A stretch of 64,000 bases of DNA from Sphaerochaeta sp. (lineage in GTDB: Bacteria > Spirochaetota > Spirochaetia > Sphaerochaetales > Sphaerochaetaceae): NCBI GenBank assembly GCA_022482495.1, contig JAKVPA010000007.1:62001-126000 (forward strand), in the 5' to 3' direction. A model generated the notes under the pieces. That model was not told where the DNA came from, did not search any database, and saw only the letters and a list, made by a program, of their open reading frames with translations. Below, piece by piece: positions 48,329-56,945 of the stretch (the stretch's first letter is position 1; each line of letters starts with the position of its first letter). A program made the translations under genes and the position numbers.

Positions 48329-48811
48329 ATGTACTGCAAAGTGACCGACCAGATGATCCACATCATGCGGATGATGGATGGGGAAAGCAAGAGACCGCAC
48401 GTCTATGGCGGCGTCTCGCTCTCCCTCTCGGAGATCACGTTTTTGGAGTCCGTCGTCCGGTACCCTGGAGAAAACGTCAGCGGCATCTCGCAGAAACTGG
48501 GCATCACCAAAGGAGCCGTCACCCAAATGGTCGGCAAACTGGATGGGAAACGGCTGATCAAAGTCCAGATGCGGGAAGACAACAAGAAAGAGAAATACCT
48601 GTATCCTACCGAAACGGGAACCAACGCACTGCGTGCCTACCAAGCGGACCACGAAGCGGCGAACCGGAAACTGTGCGCCTTCATCGGGAGTCTCAATCAG
48701 GAGGAAACCAGACTGGTGCACCGTTTTCTGGAATGCATACAGGAATGCGTGCCGTTTTCTGAATTTGAATGCATGCATGTACAGCGTGAAGCAGAAGGAA
48801 AAACAACATGA
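48329..48811 (+). CDS. MarR-family regulator with C-terminal cysteine cluster, probable suf regulator
   Basis: The 160-residue protein has the MarR winged helix (about residues 33-95): the recognition region is SGISQKLGITKGAVTQMVGKLDGKRLI and the wing is MREDNKKEKYLYPT. The C-terminal dimer helices carry five Cys in all with Cys3: Cys116, then Cys136, Cys140 and Cys148 in a CX3CX7C arrangement. Such a cluster is unusual in MarR proteins and could hold an Fe-S cluster. It overlaps sufC by ATGA and sits behind a promoter with a perfect inverted repeat, so self-regulation of the suf operon is likely. Confidence 0.85.
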   Translation: MYCKVTDQMIHIMRMMDGESKRPHVYGGVSLSLSEITFLESVVRYPGENVSGISQKLGITKGAVTQMVGKLDGKRLIKVQMREDNKKEKYLYPTETGTNALRAYQADHEAANRKLCAFIGSLNQEETRLVHRFLECIQECVPFSEFECMHVQREAEGKTT

Positions 48812-49566
48812 CAAACCAACCCTTATTGGATGTGCGCGGACTGCACGTCGCACTTGAGAATGGAGAAGAAATTCTTCGCGGGACGGACCTGAAGATCAAC
48901 CCCGGCGAAGTCCACGTCATCATGGGACCGAACGGATCGGGCAAATCCACGCTGGCCAACACCATCATGGGAAGCCCGGAATACCACGTCACGGCGGGAA
49001 CCATCGCCTTTGACGGACAGGACATCACCACCGCACCGGTCAACGAACGAGCCAAGAAAGGGCTGTTCATGGCCTTTCAGAGCCCGGAAGAGATCGACGG
49101 CGTTTCCGTCTCCGATTTCCTGCGGACGGCGAAGCTCGCCCGTGACGGCAAACCGGTGAAGATGCTGGAATGGAAAACCCAGGTGGATGACACGCTGAAA
49201 TCACTCGGCCTGGACGACACCTACGCCGACCGGGCGCTGAACGTCGGCTTCTCCGGCGGAGAAAAGAAGAAGAGTGAGATTCTCCAGATGTTGATGCTCC
49301 AGCCCAAACTGGCCATCCTGGATGAAACAGACTCCGGCTTGGACGTGGACGCCGTGCGGATCGTCACCGACGGCATCCTTCGCTTCAAGACCAGCGAGAA
49401 CTCCCTTTTGATCATCTCCCACAGCACCCGGCTGTTGGAACGGCTCCCGGTGGACGCCGTGCATATCCTGTACAAAGGACGGTTCGTCCACAGCGGAGCG
49501 CGCAATCTGATCGACGAGGTGGAAGCCAATGGTTTCGCCAGCTTCATCGAAGAAGCAGAGAGGTGA
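48808..49566 (+). CDS. sufC: Fe-S cluster assembly ATPase SufC
   Basis: The 252-residue ABC-type ATPase has Walker A GPNGSGKST, the SufC signature FSGGEKKKSEILQM, Walker B LAILDETDSGLDVDA and the late ISHSTRLL switch. It drives the SufBCD scaffold. Length fits SufC. It overlaps the MarR-type gene by 4 bases and is followed 4 bases later by sufB. Confidence 0.96.
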   Translation: MTNQPLLDVRGLHVALENGEEILRGTDLKINPGEVHVIMGPNGSGKSTLANTIMGSPEYHVTAGTIAFDGQDITTAPVNERAKKGLFMAFQSPEEIDGVSVSDFLRTAKLARDGKPVKMLEWKTQVDDTLKSLGLDDTYADRALNVGFSGGEKKKSEILQMLMLQPKLAILDETDSGLDVDAVRIVTDGILRFKTSENSLLIISHSTRLLERLPVDAVHILYKGRFVHSGARNLIDEVEANGFASFIEEAER

Positions 49567-49570
49567 CACC

Positions 49571-50977
49571 GTGAACCGCAAAAAAACAGAGATCGGAGAA
49601 TTTGACCGGGGCATCTATGATGTCCGGGACAAGAACGACCCCCGCTACCAGGTGGCCCCGGGTCTGACGGAAGACATTGTCCGCAAGATATCGGAGGGAC
49701 AGCACGAACCGCAGTGGATGCTGGACCTGCGCCTGCAGAGCCTGAAGGATTTCAACCGGATTCCCCTTCCCACCTGGGGACCGTCCCTGGATGAGCTGGA
49801 CATGAACAACATCGTCACGTTCATTCTTCCCAAGACGAAGATGACCGACGACTGGAAGAAACTGCCTGACGACATCCGCAACACGTTCGACCGTCTGGGC
49901 ATCCCCAAGGCAGAACAGGACTACCTGGCCGGTGTGGGAGCCCAGTACGACTCCGAGGTGGTCTACCACCACATGAAAGCCAAGATGGAGAAGCTCGGGG
50001 TGGTCTACACCGACATGCAGACGGCCGTCCGGGAATATGAGGACCTGGTCAAACCCCGCTTCCTCAAACTTCTGCAACCCACCGAACACAAGTTCATGGC
50101 GTTGCACGGAGCCGTCTGGTCCGGAGGCTCGTTCGTCTATGTGCCGGACGGGGTGGAGGTGGACATGCCGTTGCAGTCCTACTTCCGTCTGAACGCCCCA
50201 GGCGCAGGACAGTTCGAGCACACGTTGATCATCCTTGGCAAGGGAGCCAAGCTCCACTTCATCGAAGGATGCTCCGCGCCGAAGTACAACGTGCTGAACC
50301 TCCACGCCGGATGCGTGGAACTGTACGTCGGCGAGGGCGCGACGCTGCGCTACTCCACCATCGAGAACTGGTCGAAGAACATGCTGAACCTGAACTCCAA
50401 ACGGGCCCAGGTGGAAAAGAACGGCACCATCCAGTGGGTTTCCGGCACGTTCGGCTCCCACATCACCATGCTGTACCCCAGCTCGGTGCTGAAGGGTGAA
50501 GGCGCCAGGAGCGAATACGTCGGCGTCAGCTTCGCCGGCACGAACCAATTCCTGGATACCGGTTCGAAGGTGATCCACGCCGCGCCGAACACCTTCTCCA
50601 CCATGTCCTCCAAGTCAATTTCCAAGGAGGGGGGAAACACGACGACGCGTACCTCCGTCACCGTGATGCCCCAGGCGAAAAACAGCAAGTCCAGCGTGAT
50701 CTGCGAATCGTTGATCCTGGACAGCAAGTCCCGCTCGGACACCGTACCTGCCATGGACATCCGCAACGACAAGGCGGACATCGGACACGAGGCGCGCATC
50801 GGACGCATCAGCGAGCAGTCCATCTACTATCTGATGACCCGCGGCCTGAGTGAGGAAGAGGCCAAAGCCTTGATCGTTCGGGGCTTCGTCGAACCGGTCA
50901 CCAAGGAACTGCCGCTGGAATACGCGGTGGAGATGAACCGCTTGATCGGACTGGAGCTGGAAGGCGCCATTGGATGA
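49571..50977 (+). CDS. sufB: Fe-S cluster assembly scaffold SufB
   Basis: The 468-residue product is the cluster-building subunit of SufBCD. Marks are the N-terminal DVRDKNDPRYQVAPGLTEDIVRKIS layout, HAAVWSGGSFVYVPDGV-type stretch (HGAVWSGGSFVYVP), the right-handed helix core with HFIEGCSAPKY, and the C-terminal DIGHEARIGRISEQ with the ligand Glu/His seen in SufB proteins. The start is GTG at 49571, with AGAGGTG upstream. It is followed by sufD after 9 bases. Confidence 0.96.
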   Translation: MNRKKTEIGEFDRGIYDVRDKNDPRYQVAPGLTEDIVRKISEGQHEPQWMLDLRLQSLKDFNRIPLPTWGPSLDELDMNNIVTFILPKTKMTDDWKKLPDDIRNTFDRLGIPKAEQDYLAGVGAQYDSEVVYHHMKAKMEKLGVVYTDMQTAVREYEDLVKPRFLKLLQPTEHKFMALHGAVWSGGSFVYVPDGVEVDMPLQSYFRLNAPGAGQFEHTLIILGKGAKLHFIEGCSAPKYNVLNLHAGCVELYVGEGATLRYSTIENWSKNMLNLNSKRAQVEKNGTIQWVSGTFGSHITMLYPSSVLKGEGARSEYVGVSFAGTNQFLDTGSKVIHAAPNTFSTMSSKSISKEGGNTTTRTSVTVMPQAKNSKSSVICESLILDSKSRSDTVPAMDIRNDKADIGHEARIGRISEQSIYYLMTRGLSEEEAKALIVRGFVEPVTKELPLEYAVEMNRLIGLELEGAIG

Positions 50978-50986
50978 GGAGTGAAT

Positions 50987-52066
50987 ATGAAACTCACACA
51001 ACTGAATGAACTGCAAATGCCCACGTGGCGCTGGCTTGGCATCAACGCCGCGGAACTGGATATCAATGAGCTTCCCGATGAACGATGGACAAAACCGGTC
51101 GTCTCCGACGCGCCCAAGGAAGTCATTCTCACCGAAGAACCGACCAGCGTGGAGCGTGAAGGATTACCCGTCGACATGGCACGCATCAGCCAGGTGGTGG
51201 CAAAGCACCACACCTATGCGCTGAAGGTCACCATCCCCGACCACACCACCCTGTCCAAACCACTTTTGCTGGACTTCCAGCTGGATGACGAGCATCCCCA
51301 GGTGGTGGAGTCGCTGACCATCCTGGCCGGGGAAGAGAGCCAGGGCGATGTCATCGTCCGCTACCACGCAAGCGGAAGCAAGGTTCACATCCATGGGGGC
51401 TTCACCTCCATGACCGTGAAGAAGAACGCTTCCCTCCGCCTGTTCAAGGTCCAGACGCTGGGCGGCAGGGACGCCCATCTGGACGGAACCGAAGCCACGG
51501 TGGAGGAAAACGGCAACGTGGAAGTGGTCTTCTGCGAACTGGGAACGGCAAAAACCGTCTCCGGCTGCAACTTCCTGCTCTCTGGAAGGAAGAGCGTCGG
51601 CACGATGCAGACGCTGTTTCTGGGAACCGGAACACGGCACCAGGACTTTGACGACAGGATCGAACTGCGCGGCAGAGACACCCAGGGGGCGATCATCGCC
51701 CGAGGCGCGCTGTCCGGCACGGCAAAGAAAGTGCTCCGCAGCACGTTGGATTTCATCCACGGCGCTGCGGGCTCCAAAGGGAGTGAACAGGAGACGGTGC
51801 TGACGCTGAGCGACAAGGCGGTGAACCTTTCCGCTCCATTGCTCCTCAGCGGGGAATCCAACGTGGAAGGATCCCACGCCGTCTCCAGCGGCAGTCCCAA
51901 TCCACAGAAGCTGTTCTATCTGATGAGCCGTGGCTTCTCCGAACTGGACGCGAAGCGGCTGCTGGTGGAGGCGTCCTTCGCCCCCATTCTGGCTGCGCTC
52001 CCGCTTCCGGAACTGAAGGAAACGGTCTCTCAAGCCATACGGGAGGCGGTGCACCATGCAAATTGA
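50987..52066 (+). CDS. sufD: Fe-S cluster assembly protein SufD
   Basis: The 359-residue product matches SufD, the partner of SufB. It has a beta-helix core and the C-terminal LLSGESNVEGSHAVSSGSPNPQKLFYLMSRGFSELDAKRLLVEASF region, the family hallmark. It is somewhat short for the family. ATG 50987 has GAGGAG at proper spacing, which favours it over the GTG two codons upstream. The end overlaps sufS by 11 bases. Confidence 0.92.
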   Translation: MKLTQLNELQMPTWRWLGINAAELDINELPDERWTKPVVSDAPKEVILTEEPTSVEREGLPVDMARISQVVAKHHTYALKVTIPDHTTLSKPLLLDFQLDDEHPQVVESLTILAGEESQGDVIVRYHASGSKVHIHGGFTSMTVKKNASLRLFKVQTLGGRDAHLDGTEATVEENGNVEVVFCELGTAKTVSGCNFLLSGRKSVGTMQTLFLGTGTRHQDFDDRIELRGRDTQGAIIARGALSGTAKKVLRSTLDFIHGAAGSKGSEQETVLTLSDKAVNLSAPLLLSGESNVEGSHAVSSGSPNPQKLFYLMSRGFSELDAKRLLVEASFAPILAALPLPELKETVSQAIREAVHHAN

Positions 52067-53276
52067 TTACAAACAGGATTTTCCCCTTCTGAACCAATTG
52101 GGGGAGGACGGACTTCCTCTTGCCTATCTTGACAACGCAGCGACAACGCAGAAGCCACAGGAAGTGATCGACGCCGTACGGAACTTCTACGAGACGTTCA
52201 ACGCCAACCCGCACCGTGGCTCGTACGCCATCAGCGAACAGGCGACGGAAACATTTGAGCAGGTACGGGAGAAGTTCGCCCGGTTCATCGGAGCGAAGGA
52301 CAGCAGCGAGATCGTCTTCACCTCCGGCACGACGGACGCCATCAACACGGTGGCGTTGAGTTGGGGAAACGCCAACATCCATGCCGGGGACGAGATTCTG
52401 ATCTCCGTCCTGGAGCACCACAGCAACCTGCTTCCCTGGCAGCGGCTGGCCCATGAGAAAGGAGCGACGCTCGTCTACGTCGATCCCGATGAGAGCGGAT
52501 GCGTCAATCCCAACGATGTGGCGGCAAAACTGACCCCCAGGACCAAGCTGCTTGCCCTGACCCAGGTCTCCAACGTGCTGGGCGGCATCAATCCGATCAA
52601 GGAGATCACCAAGATCGCCCACAAGAACGGCACGTTGGTGCTGATGGATGCGGCGCAGAGCGCGCCCCACATCCCGGTGGACGTGACCGACCTGGACGTC
52701 GACTTCCTCGCCTGTTCCGGTCACAAGATGCTGGCTCCAGCCGGCATCGGGGTGCTGTACGGCAAGAAAGCGATCCTGGACGGCATGGAGCCGCTCAGGC
52801 TGGGTGGCGGCATCGTCGAGCAGGTGACCCAGCAGACGGTGAGTTTTCTGGACACCCCGTGGAAGTTCGAGGCGGGAACGCAGAACACCGAAGGGGTGGT
52901 CGGTCTGGGAGCCGCCATCGACTACCTTGAGAAACTGGGAATGGATACCATCCAGCAGAGGGAGAAACAGCTTACCGCGTACGCGTTGGGCAAGCTGGAA
53001 ACGATCCCCCACCTCCATCTGTACCACGCCAAAGAGGCGACCGGCATCATTTCGTTCAACGTGGAGGATGTCCATCCCCACGACACGGCGGAGGTGCTTG
53101 CCGCCCATGGGGTGGCGGTCCGCGCCGGCCACCATTGCGCCCAGCCGTTGATGGCCTACCTTGGCGTGCAGGCCACCTGTCGGATGAGCCTGTATTTCTA
53201 CAATACGGAACAGGACATCAACCGCCTGGTCGAAGCCCTGAAGACGGTGCGAGGAGTGCTTGGCTATGAATCTTAA
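52056..53276 (+). CDS. sufS: Cysteine desulfurase SufS
   Basis: The 406-residue PLP enzyme takes sulfur from cysteine for cluster assembly. Marks are YLDNAATTQKP, EHHSNLLPWQ (residues 120-129), DAAQSAPH, the PLP-binding Lys224 in CSGHKMLAP and the active Cys361 in RAGHHCAQP. These fit group II (SufS) desulfurases. GGGAGG precedes the ATG inside the end of sufD. The start of sufU overlaps its end by 11 bases. Confidence 0.96.
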   Translation: MQIDYKQDFPLLNQLGEDGLPLAYLDNAATTQKPQEVIDAVRNFYETFNANPHRGSYAISEQATETFEQVREKFARFIGAKDSSEIVFTSGTTDAINTVALSWGNANIHAGDEILISVLEHHSNLLPWQRLAHEKGATLVYVDPDESGCVNPNDVAAKLTPRTKLLALTQVSNVLGGINPIKEITKIAHKNGTLVLMDAAQSAPHIPVDVTDLDVDFLACSGHKMLAPAGIGVLYGKKAILDGMEPLRLGGGIVEQVTQQTVSFLDTPWKFEAGTQNTEGVVGLGAAIDYLEKLGMDTIQQREKQLTAYALGKLETIPHLHLYHAKEATGIISFNVEDVHPHDTAEVLAAHGVAVRAGHHCAQPLMAYLGVQATCRMSLYFYNTEQDINRLVEALKTVRGVLGYES

Positions 53277-53706
53277 CGAAGTCTATTCGGAAGTGATCAG
53301 GGAGCACAATCTCTCCCACCACAACAAACATCCGCTGGAACAGCCCACGGTGGAGGTCCCCGGCAGGAACCCCAGTTGCGGGGATGACATCCAGCTGTTC
53401 GTGAAGATGAAGGATGGCGTAATCGACGACGCATCGTACACCGGTTCGGGATGCGCCATCTCCCAGGCCTCCGTCTCCATCATGATCGACCTGGTGCGGG
53501 GAAAGACCATCAAAGAGGCGAAAGAGCTGTGCGACCTGTTCCTCAAGATGATACGCACCGGAGACCTTAGCACGGAAGAACAGAAGAAGATGGATGATGC
53601 CATGGCGCTGTCCAACGTATCCACCATGCCGGCCCGGGTCAAATGCGCCACCATGCCGTGGCACACGCTGCAGGCTGCGTTGGATGCGGTGGAAAAGCCT
53701 TCCTGA
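53266..53706 (+). CDS. sufU: Zinc-dependent sulfurtransferase SufU
   Basis: The 146-residue protein is the SufU partner that accepts sulfur from SufS. The zinc ligands are all present: Cys38 and Asp40 in PSCGDD, Cys63 in GSGCAIS and Cys127 in RVKCATM. The helical insert typical of SufU (and lacking in IscU) lies between them. ATG 53266 has GAGGAG upstream. This makes the operon a Gram-positive style sufCDSUB set in another order (C-B-D-S-U), with no sufA or sufE. Confidence 0.94.
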   Translation: MNLNEVYSEVIREHNLSHHNKHPLEQPTVEVPGRNPSCGDDIQLFVKMKDGVIDDASYTGSGCAISQASVSIMIDLVRGKTIKEAKELCDLFLKMIRTGDLSTEEQKKMDDAMALSNVSTMPARVKCATMPWHTLQAALDAVEKPS

Positions 53707-53905
53707 CAACAGGAAAAGAATATCACCTGTATCCTTATCTTTTCCACCCAAAATGTAACAGAGTGGTATATGAATTGATTTCTTCGTGAAAAACTCAGAA
53801 AACCATCCATCATGTGTGGTATTTTTTTTCGTTTCGATGTATGTTTTTTTTTATTTGAGTGATAAGGGAAACAATGTCCTTATGCTCCAGGAGGAATGAT
53901 TTAGT

Positions 53906-55219
53906 ATGAAAAAAAGTCAGAAACACATACTGACGGTTCTTTGCATCGCCAGCCTGTTCGCAGTTGTCCTGACCGGATGCTCCAAGAAGGAGGCCGCAAC
54001 CACTACCTCTGCTGCGCAGAGCACTACTACCACGACACAACAGGCGCCGGCAAAAGCCACGGCCGAAGTGAAGGTCACTGACCTGGCCGATGGTTTGTAC
54101 TATGCAGCGGGAGACGAGTTCGAGTCTTCCGGTTGGAAATCCGTCGTATTCCTGACCGTCAAAGGTGGAAAGATCACCGATGCCGATTGGAACGCGGTGA
54201 ACGTCAACGGCGGAGCCGATAAGAAAACGTATGATAAAGCCGGCAAATACCGGATGGTCGCCTATGGCAAAGCCCAGGCGGAGTGGTACCAGCAGGCTGA
54301 GAAAGTCGAGCAGTATTTGATCTCCACCCAGGATCCGACCAAGATCACCTACACCGATGGCGAGCATACCGATGCCATCAGCGGCGCGACGATTTCCGTC
54401 AATGATTTCTTCACGCTGGCCCAGAAAGCGCTGGCCAATGGTCCGGTCACTCCGGGCACCTGGCAGGACGGCACCTACTTTGCCATCTCTGACAGCTACG
54501 GTTCCAGCGGCTGGAAAGAGTATGTGTCCCTGAACGTCCTTCATGGCGTGATCGTGGGAGCCAACTGGAGCGCCATCAACCGTACCGGCGATGACAAGAA
54601 GCCGTACGACAAGGCGGGAAAGTATGGCATGATGGCCAAGAGCAAGGCCAAGGCGGAGTGGTACCAGCAGGCTGAGAAAGTCGAGCAGTATCTGATCTCC
54701 ACCCAGGATCCGACCAAGATCACCTACACCGATGGTGCCCATACCGATGCCATCAGCGGCGCTACGATCACCGTCAGCGAATTCTTCGAGCTGGCCCAGG
54801 AAGCGCTTGCCGCAGGCCCGATCGCCATTGGCCCGTACACCGACGGCGGCTACTACGCCCAGGCGGATGACTTTGGTTCCAGCGGCTGGAAGAGCTTCGT
54901 TTCCTTGCTGGTCAGAAACGGCAACATCGTCAACGTCTACTGGTCCGGTTGGAACAAAGACGGTTCGATCACCGAAGACAAGCAGACCTATGCCGCCGCA
55001 GGCAAGTACAACATGAAGGCTGCCGGCGCCATCGCCGAATGGGATGTCCAGGCACAGGCCGCCGAGCAGTACCTGCTGAAGACCCAAGACCTCTCCACCA
55101 TCGTGCTGAAGGACAACGGCCACAGCGATTCGATCTCCGGAGCAACCATCTCCGTCAGCGACTTCGTCAAGCTGGCCCAGGCTGCCTTGGACGCCGGTGT
55201 CATTAAGTACACCAAATAA
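53906..55219 (+). CDS. Lipoprotein with three FMN-binding domains, predicted triple flavinylation
   Basis: The 437-residue product has a lipoprotein signal (VVLTGC, Cys25), a Thr/Ser/Ala linker (about 28-52) and three repeats of about 125 residues. Each starts DGxYxA and includes a GSSGW- or ESSGW-like turn, and each ends D(A/S)ISGATI(S/T). That last motif is the ApbE flavinylation site, where FMN is joined to the Thr, so Thr162, Thr287 and Thr414 are the expected sites. Repeats 1 and 2 are closest. The build recalls PplA, the extracellular electron-transfer flavolipoprotein of Listeria. CCAGGAGGAATG precedes the ATG. No apbE is in the window. Confidence 0.85.
   Translation: MKKSQKHILTVLCIASLFAVVLTGCSKKEAATTTSAAQSTTTTTQQAPAKATAEVKVTDLADGLYYAAGDEFESSGWKSVVFLTVKGGKITDADWNAVNVNGGADKKTYDKAGKYRMVAYGKAQAEWYQQAEKVEQYLISTQDPTKITYTDGEHTDAISGATISVNDFFTLAQKALANGPVTPGTWQDGTYFAISDSYGSSGWKEYVSLNVLHGVIVGANWSAINRTGDDKKPYDKAGKYGMMAKSKAKAEWYQQAEKVEQYLISTQDPTKITYTDGAHTDAISGATITVSEFFELAQEALAAGPIAIGPYTDGGYYAQADDFGSSGWKSFVSLLVRNGNIVNVYWSGWNKDGSITEDKQTYAAAGKYNMKAAGAIAEWDVQAQAAEQYLLKTQDLSTIVLKDNGHSDSISGATISVSDFVKLAQAALDAGVIKYTK
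54276..54360 (+). repeat. Direct repeat copy 1 inside the FMN-domain lipoprotein gene
   Basis: These 85 bases recur at 54651-54735 with a single visible difference (T versus C), 375 bases apart, which is exactly 125 codons. Codon usage is shared too, which points to a recent domain duplication or gene conversion. Confidence 0.85.
54651..54735 (+). repeat. Direct repeat copy 2 inside the FMN-domain lipoprotein gene
   Basis: Second copy of the 85-base repeat that begins at 54276. The third domain of the gene shows only protein-level similarity over the same stretch. Confidence 0.85.
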
Positions 55220-55241
55220 CGAGTACTCGTAGTCACAACAG

Positions 55242-55269
55242 AGCCGCCCTCATCGGGCGGCTTTCTTTT
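55242..55269 (+). terminator. Intrinsic terminator after the FMN-domain lipoprotein gene
   Basis: AGCCGCCC and GGGCGGCT form a perfect 8-bp stem with a TCATC loop, followed by TTCTTTT. Confidence 0.88.
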
Positions 55270-55315
55270 GGAAACATCTCAAGATTTCTCATTACATCGT
55301 TTTTATTGTATCCGC

Positions 55316-56935
55316 CTACGATCTCCTGTTCTTTTCTCCTTCGTTCACATCTCCGCACAAGGAATCTTTGGTACTTCTCTCGTTATCCTGAATACAATGG
55401 TGACAATCATCAAAAACGAATTCCTGTCTCGTATTCACTTCCCTCGGTTTGATACTGACATCGCTGAGTCGAAGACCATCAAGATGACGAAAGAAAATGC
55501 CATACGCAGGCACATCACCAAAAGCATTGCTTTCTGGATAATCATGAATGTTCTCATAGAGAGGATACCGTATATCAAGAATTTCACGATTCTGCCGATA
55601 TGTAGCATGAAATGATGAGATACAAACATCCTTTACCATTTGTGTATGCTGATGAGTGGAATAACCGGTTATGATGCAAGGTATCTCCATATTTACTGCA
55701 GAGATGTTTTCCAAACAGATATGTTCAACACTCCCTCCATCTTTTTTCAGGAGTGCGTCTTTTGCATTGGCAAAATCATATTTGTTTCGTTTGTTTATAC
55801 AAATAAACAAGGGACAAACAACATTATTCATTTGAATGTTCTTGCAATGCACGTTGCTTATTACAGCACCATCTGCAGATTCGATGGAAATTCCGCTGAC
55901 ACTTCCGGGATACAAATCAGGCATAAAGAAAGAGCAGTCCTTTACCGTTATATCATCAATATCGTAATAGGTTTCAGTTCCAATTTTGAATGCATTCATT
56001 ACCGTGCAAACCTTGCAATCCTCAAATGTAATGTGTCGCGTTCCACTCATTTTCAAAGGAGTATGGTCCGTCACGGCCAGCCCATCATGTCCCTGAAACA
56101 AAGGGGACTTCACACAAAGTCCGTCATCTGCGGTTGAGATGAAAACATGGGAGACGGTAACATCGGTACTCCCCATCACATCAATCCCATCAGTGTTGGC
56201 TACATGACGATTGTTATCAACAACGACGTCTCTCACGGTAACAAACATGGAACAATCAATAGAGACAGTCCAATCGAACGAATCTTTCATAAGAATATTC
56301 TCAACTCGGATGTTCCGGGAATCACGAAGCCATACGGTATATAAAGGTCGTTTGATATCTGGAGCGCCTGTATTCCACCTATCATCCGCATATCGGATCC
56401 GCTCCCTGTATGCAAAACGGATTGTGTCTTCCGGATACCCCAACGGCTCCAAAAGTCTCGGGGGAAGTTTGGTATATGCCAACGGTTCTCGTAATGGTTT
56501 CTTTCTGGGAAGATTTACAAAATACTCACCACTTCCATCAATAGTCCCACCCCCGGTTATCAAAACATTCTCCGCCTTGATGATCGAAATCATTGCTGTT
56601 GAAAACTGGCTAAGATCCCTTGATGCTTTTAACGTTGCATCTTTTGAGATGAATAAGGTGGTACCTGAAGAGATTTCCACACTCCCTACAAGATACGTCC
56701 CCCCCGTCACAAGGATAATCCCATTGGTCTCCTTCGCAGAGCGTGCTGCGTCTTGAAATGCTTGCGTAGAGAGTTCCTTCGTATTCGGTCGTGCACCAAA
56801 TCGTCGGATATCGTACACATTCTTCGCTGGAAGCGGCATGGCATGAACATATGCATCATAGGGAATATCATCGAGATAATCTCCTTGATAGATGACACCA
56901 TGCTCAGGATATGTAGGGACATCCCGGGAAGCCAT
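55316..56935 (-). CDS. Glycoside hydrolase family 28 (polygalacturonase-like)
   Basis: The product of about 539 residues is a right-handed beta-helix enzyme with the GH28 acid pairs NTDGID (residues 247-252) and ADD (269-271), after NVYDIRRFGARPN and TGGGTIDGSGEYF. It lacks a signal peptide, which suggests action on imported oligosaccharides such as pectin fragments. Its DNA is clearly poorer in G and C than the neighbours, a sign of transfer. The ATG at 56935 suits the AGGAG site better than the ATG at 56941. The broken gene upstream ends 5 bases before 56941, so both belonged to one unit. Confidence 0.82.
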   Translation of the reverse strand: MASRDVPTYPEHGVIYQGDYLDDIPYDAYVHAMPLPAKNVYDIRRFGARPNTKELSTQAFQDAARSAKETNGIILVTGGTYLVGSVEISSGTTLFISKDATLKASRDLSQFSTAMISIIKAENVLITGGGTIDGSGEYFVNLPRKKPLREPLAYTKLPPRLLEPLGYPEDTIRFAYRERIRYADDRWNTGAPDIKRPLYTVWLRDSRNIRVENILMKDSFDWTVSIDCSMFVTVRDVVVDNNRHVANTDGIDVMGSTDVTVSHVFISTADDGLCVKSPLFQGHDGLAVTDHTPLKMSGTRHITFEDCKVCTVMNAFKIGTETYYDIDDITVKDCSFFMPDLYPGSVSGISIESADGAVISNVHCKNIQMNNVVCPLFICINKRNKYDFANAKDALLKKDGGSVEHICLENISAVNMEIPCIITGYSTHQHTQMVKDVCISSFHATYRQNREILDIRYPLYENIHDYPESNAFGDVPAYGIFFRHLDGLRLSDVSIKPREVNTRQEFVFDDCHHCIQDNERSTKDSLCGDVNEGEKNRRS

Positions 56936-56945
56936 TTTCATACTC

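Noticed and set aside
53707-53905. Possible terminator after sufU (ACCA...TGGT followed by eight T)
   Set aside because: Only four base pairs form before mismatches; the T run alone is not enough to call it.
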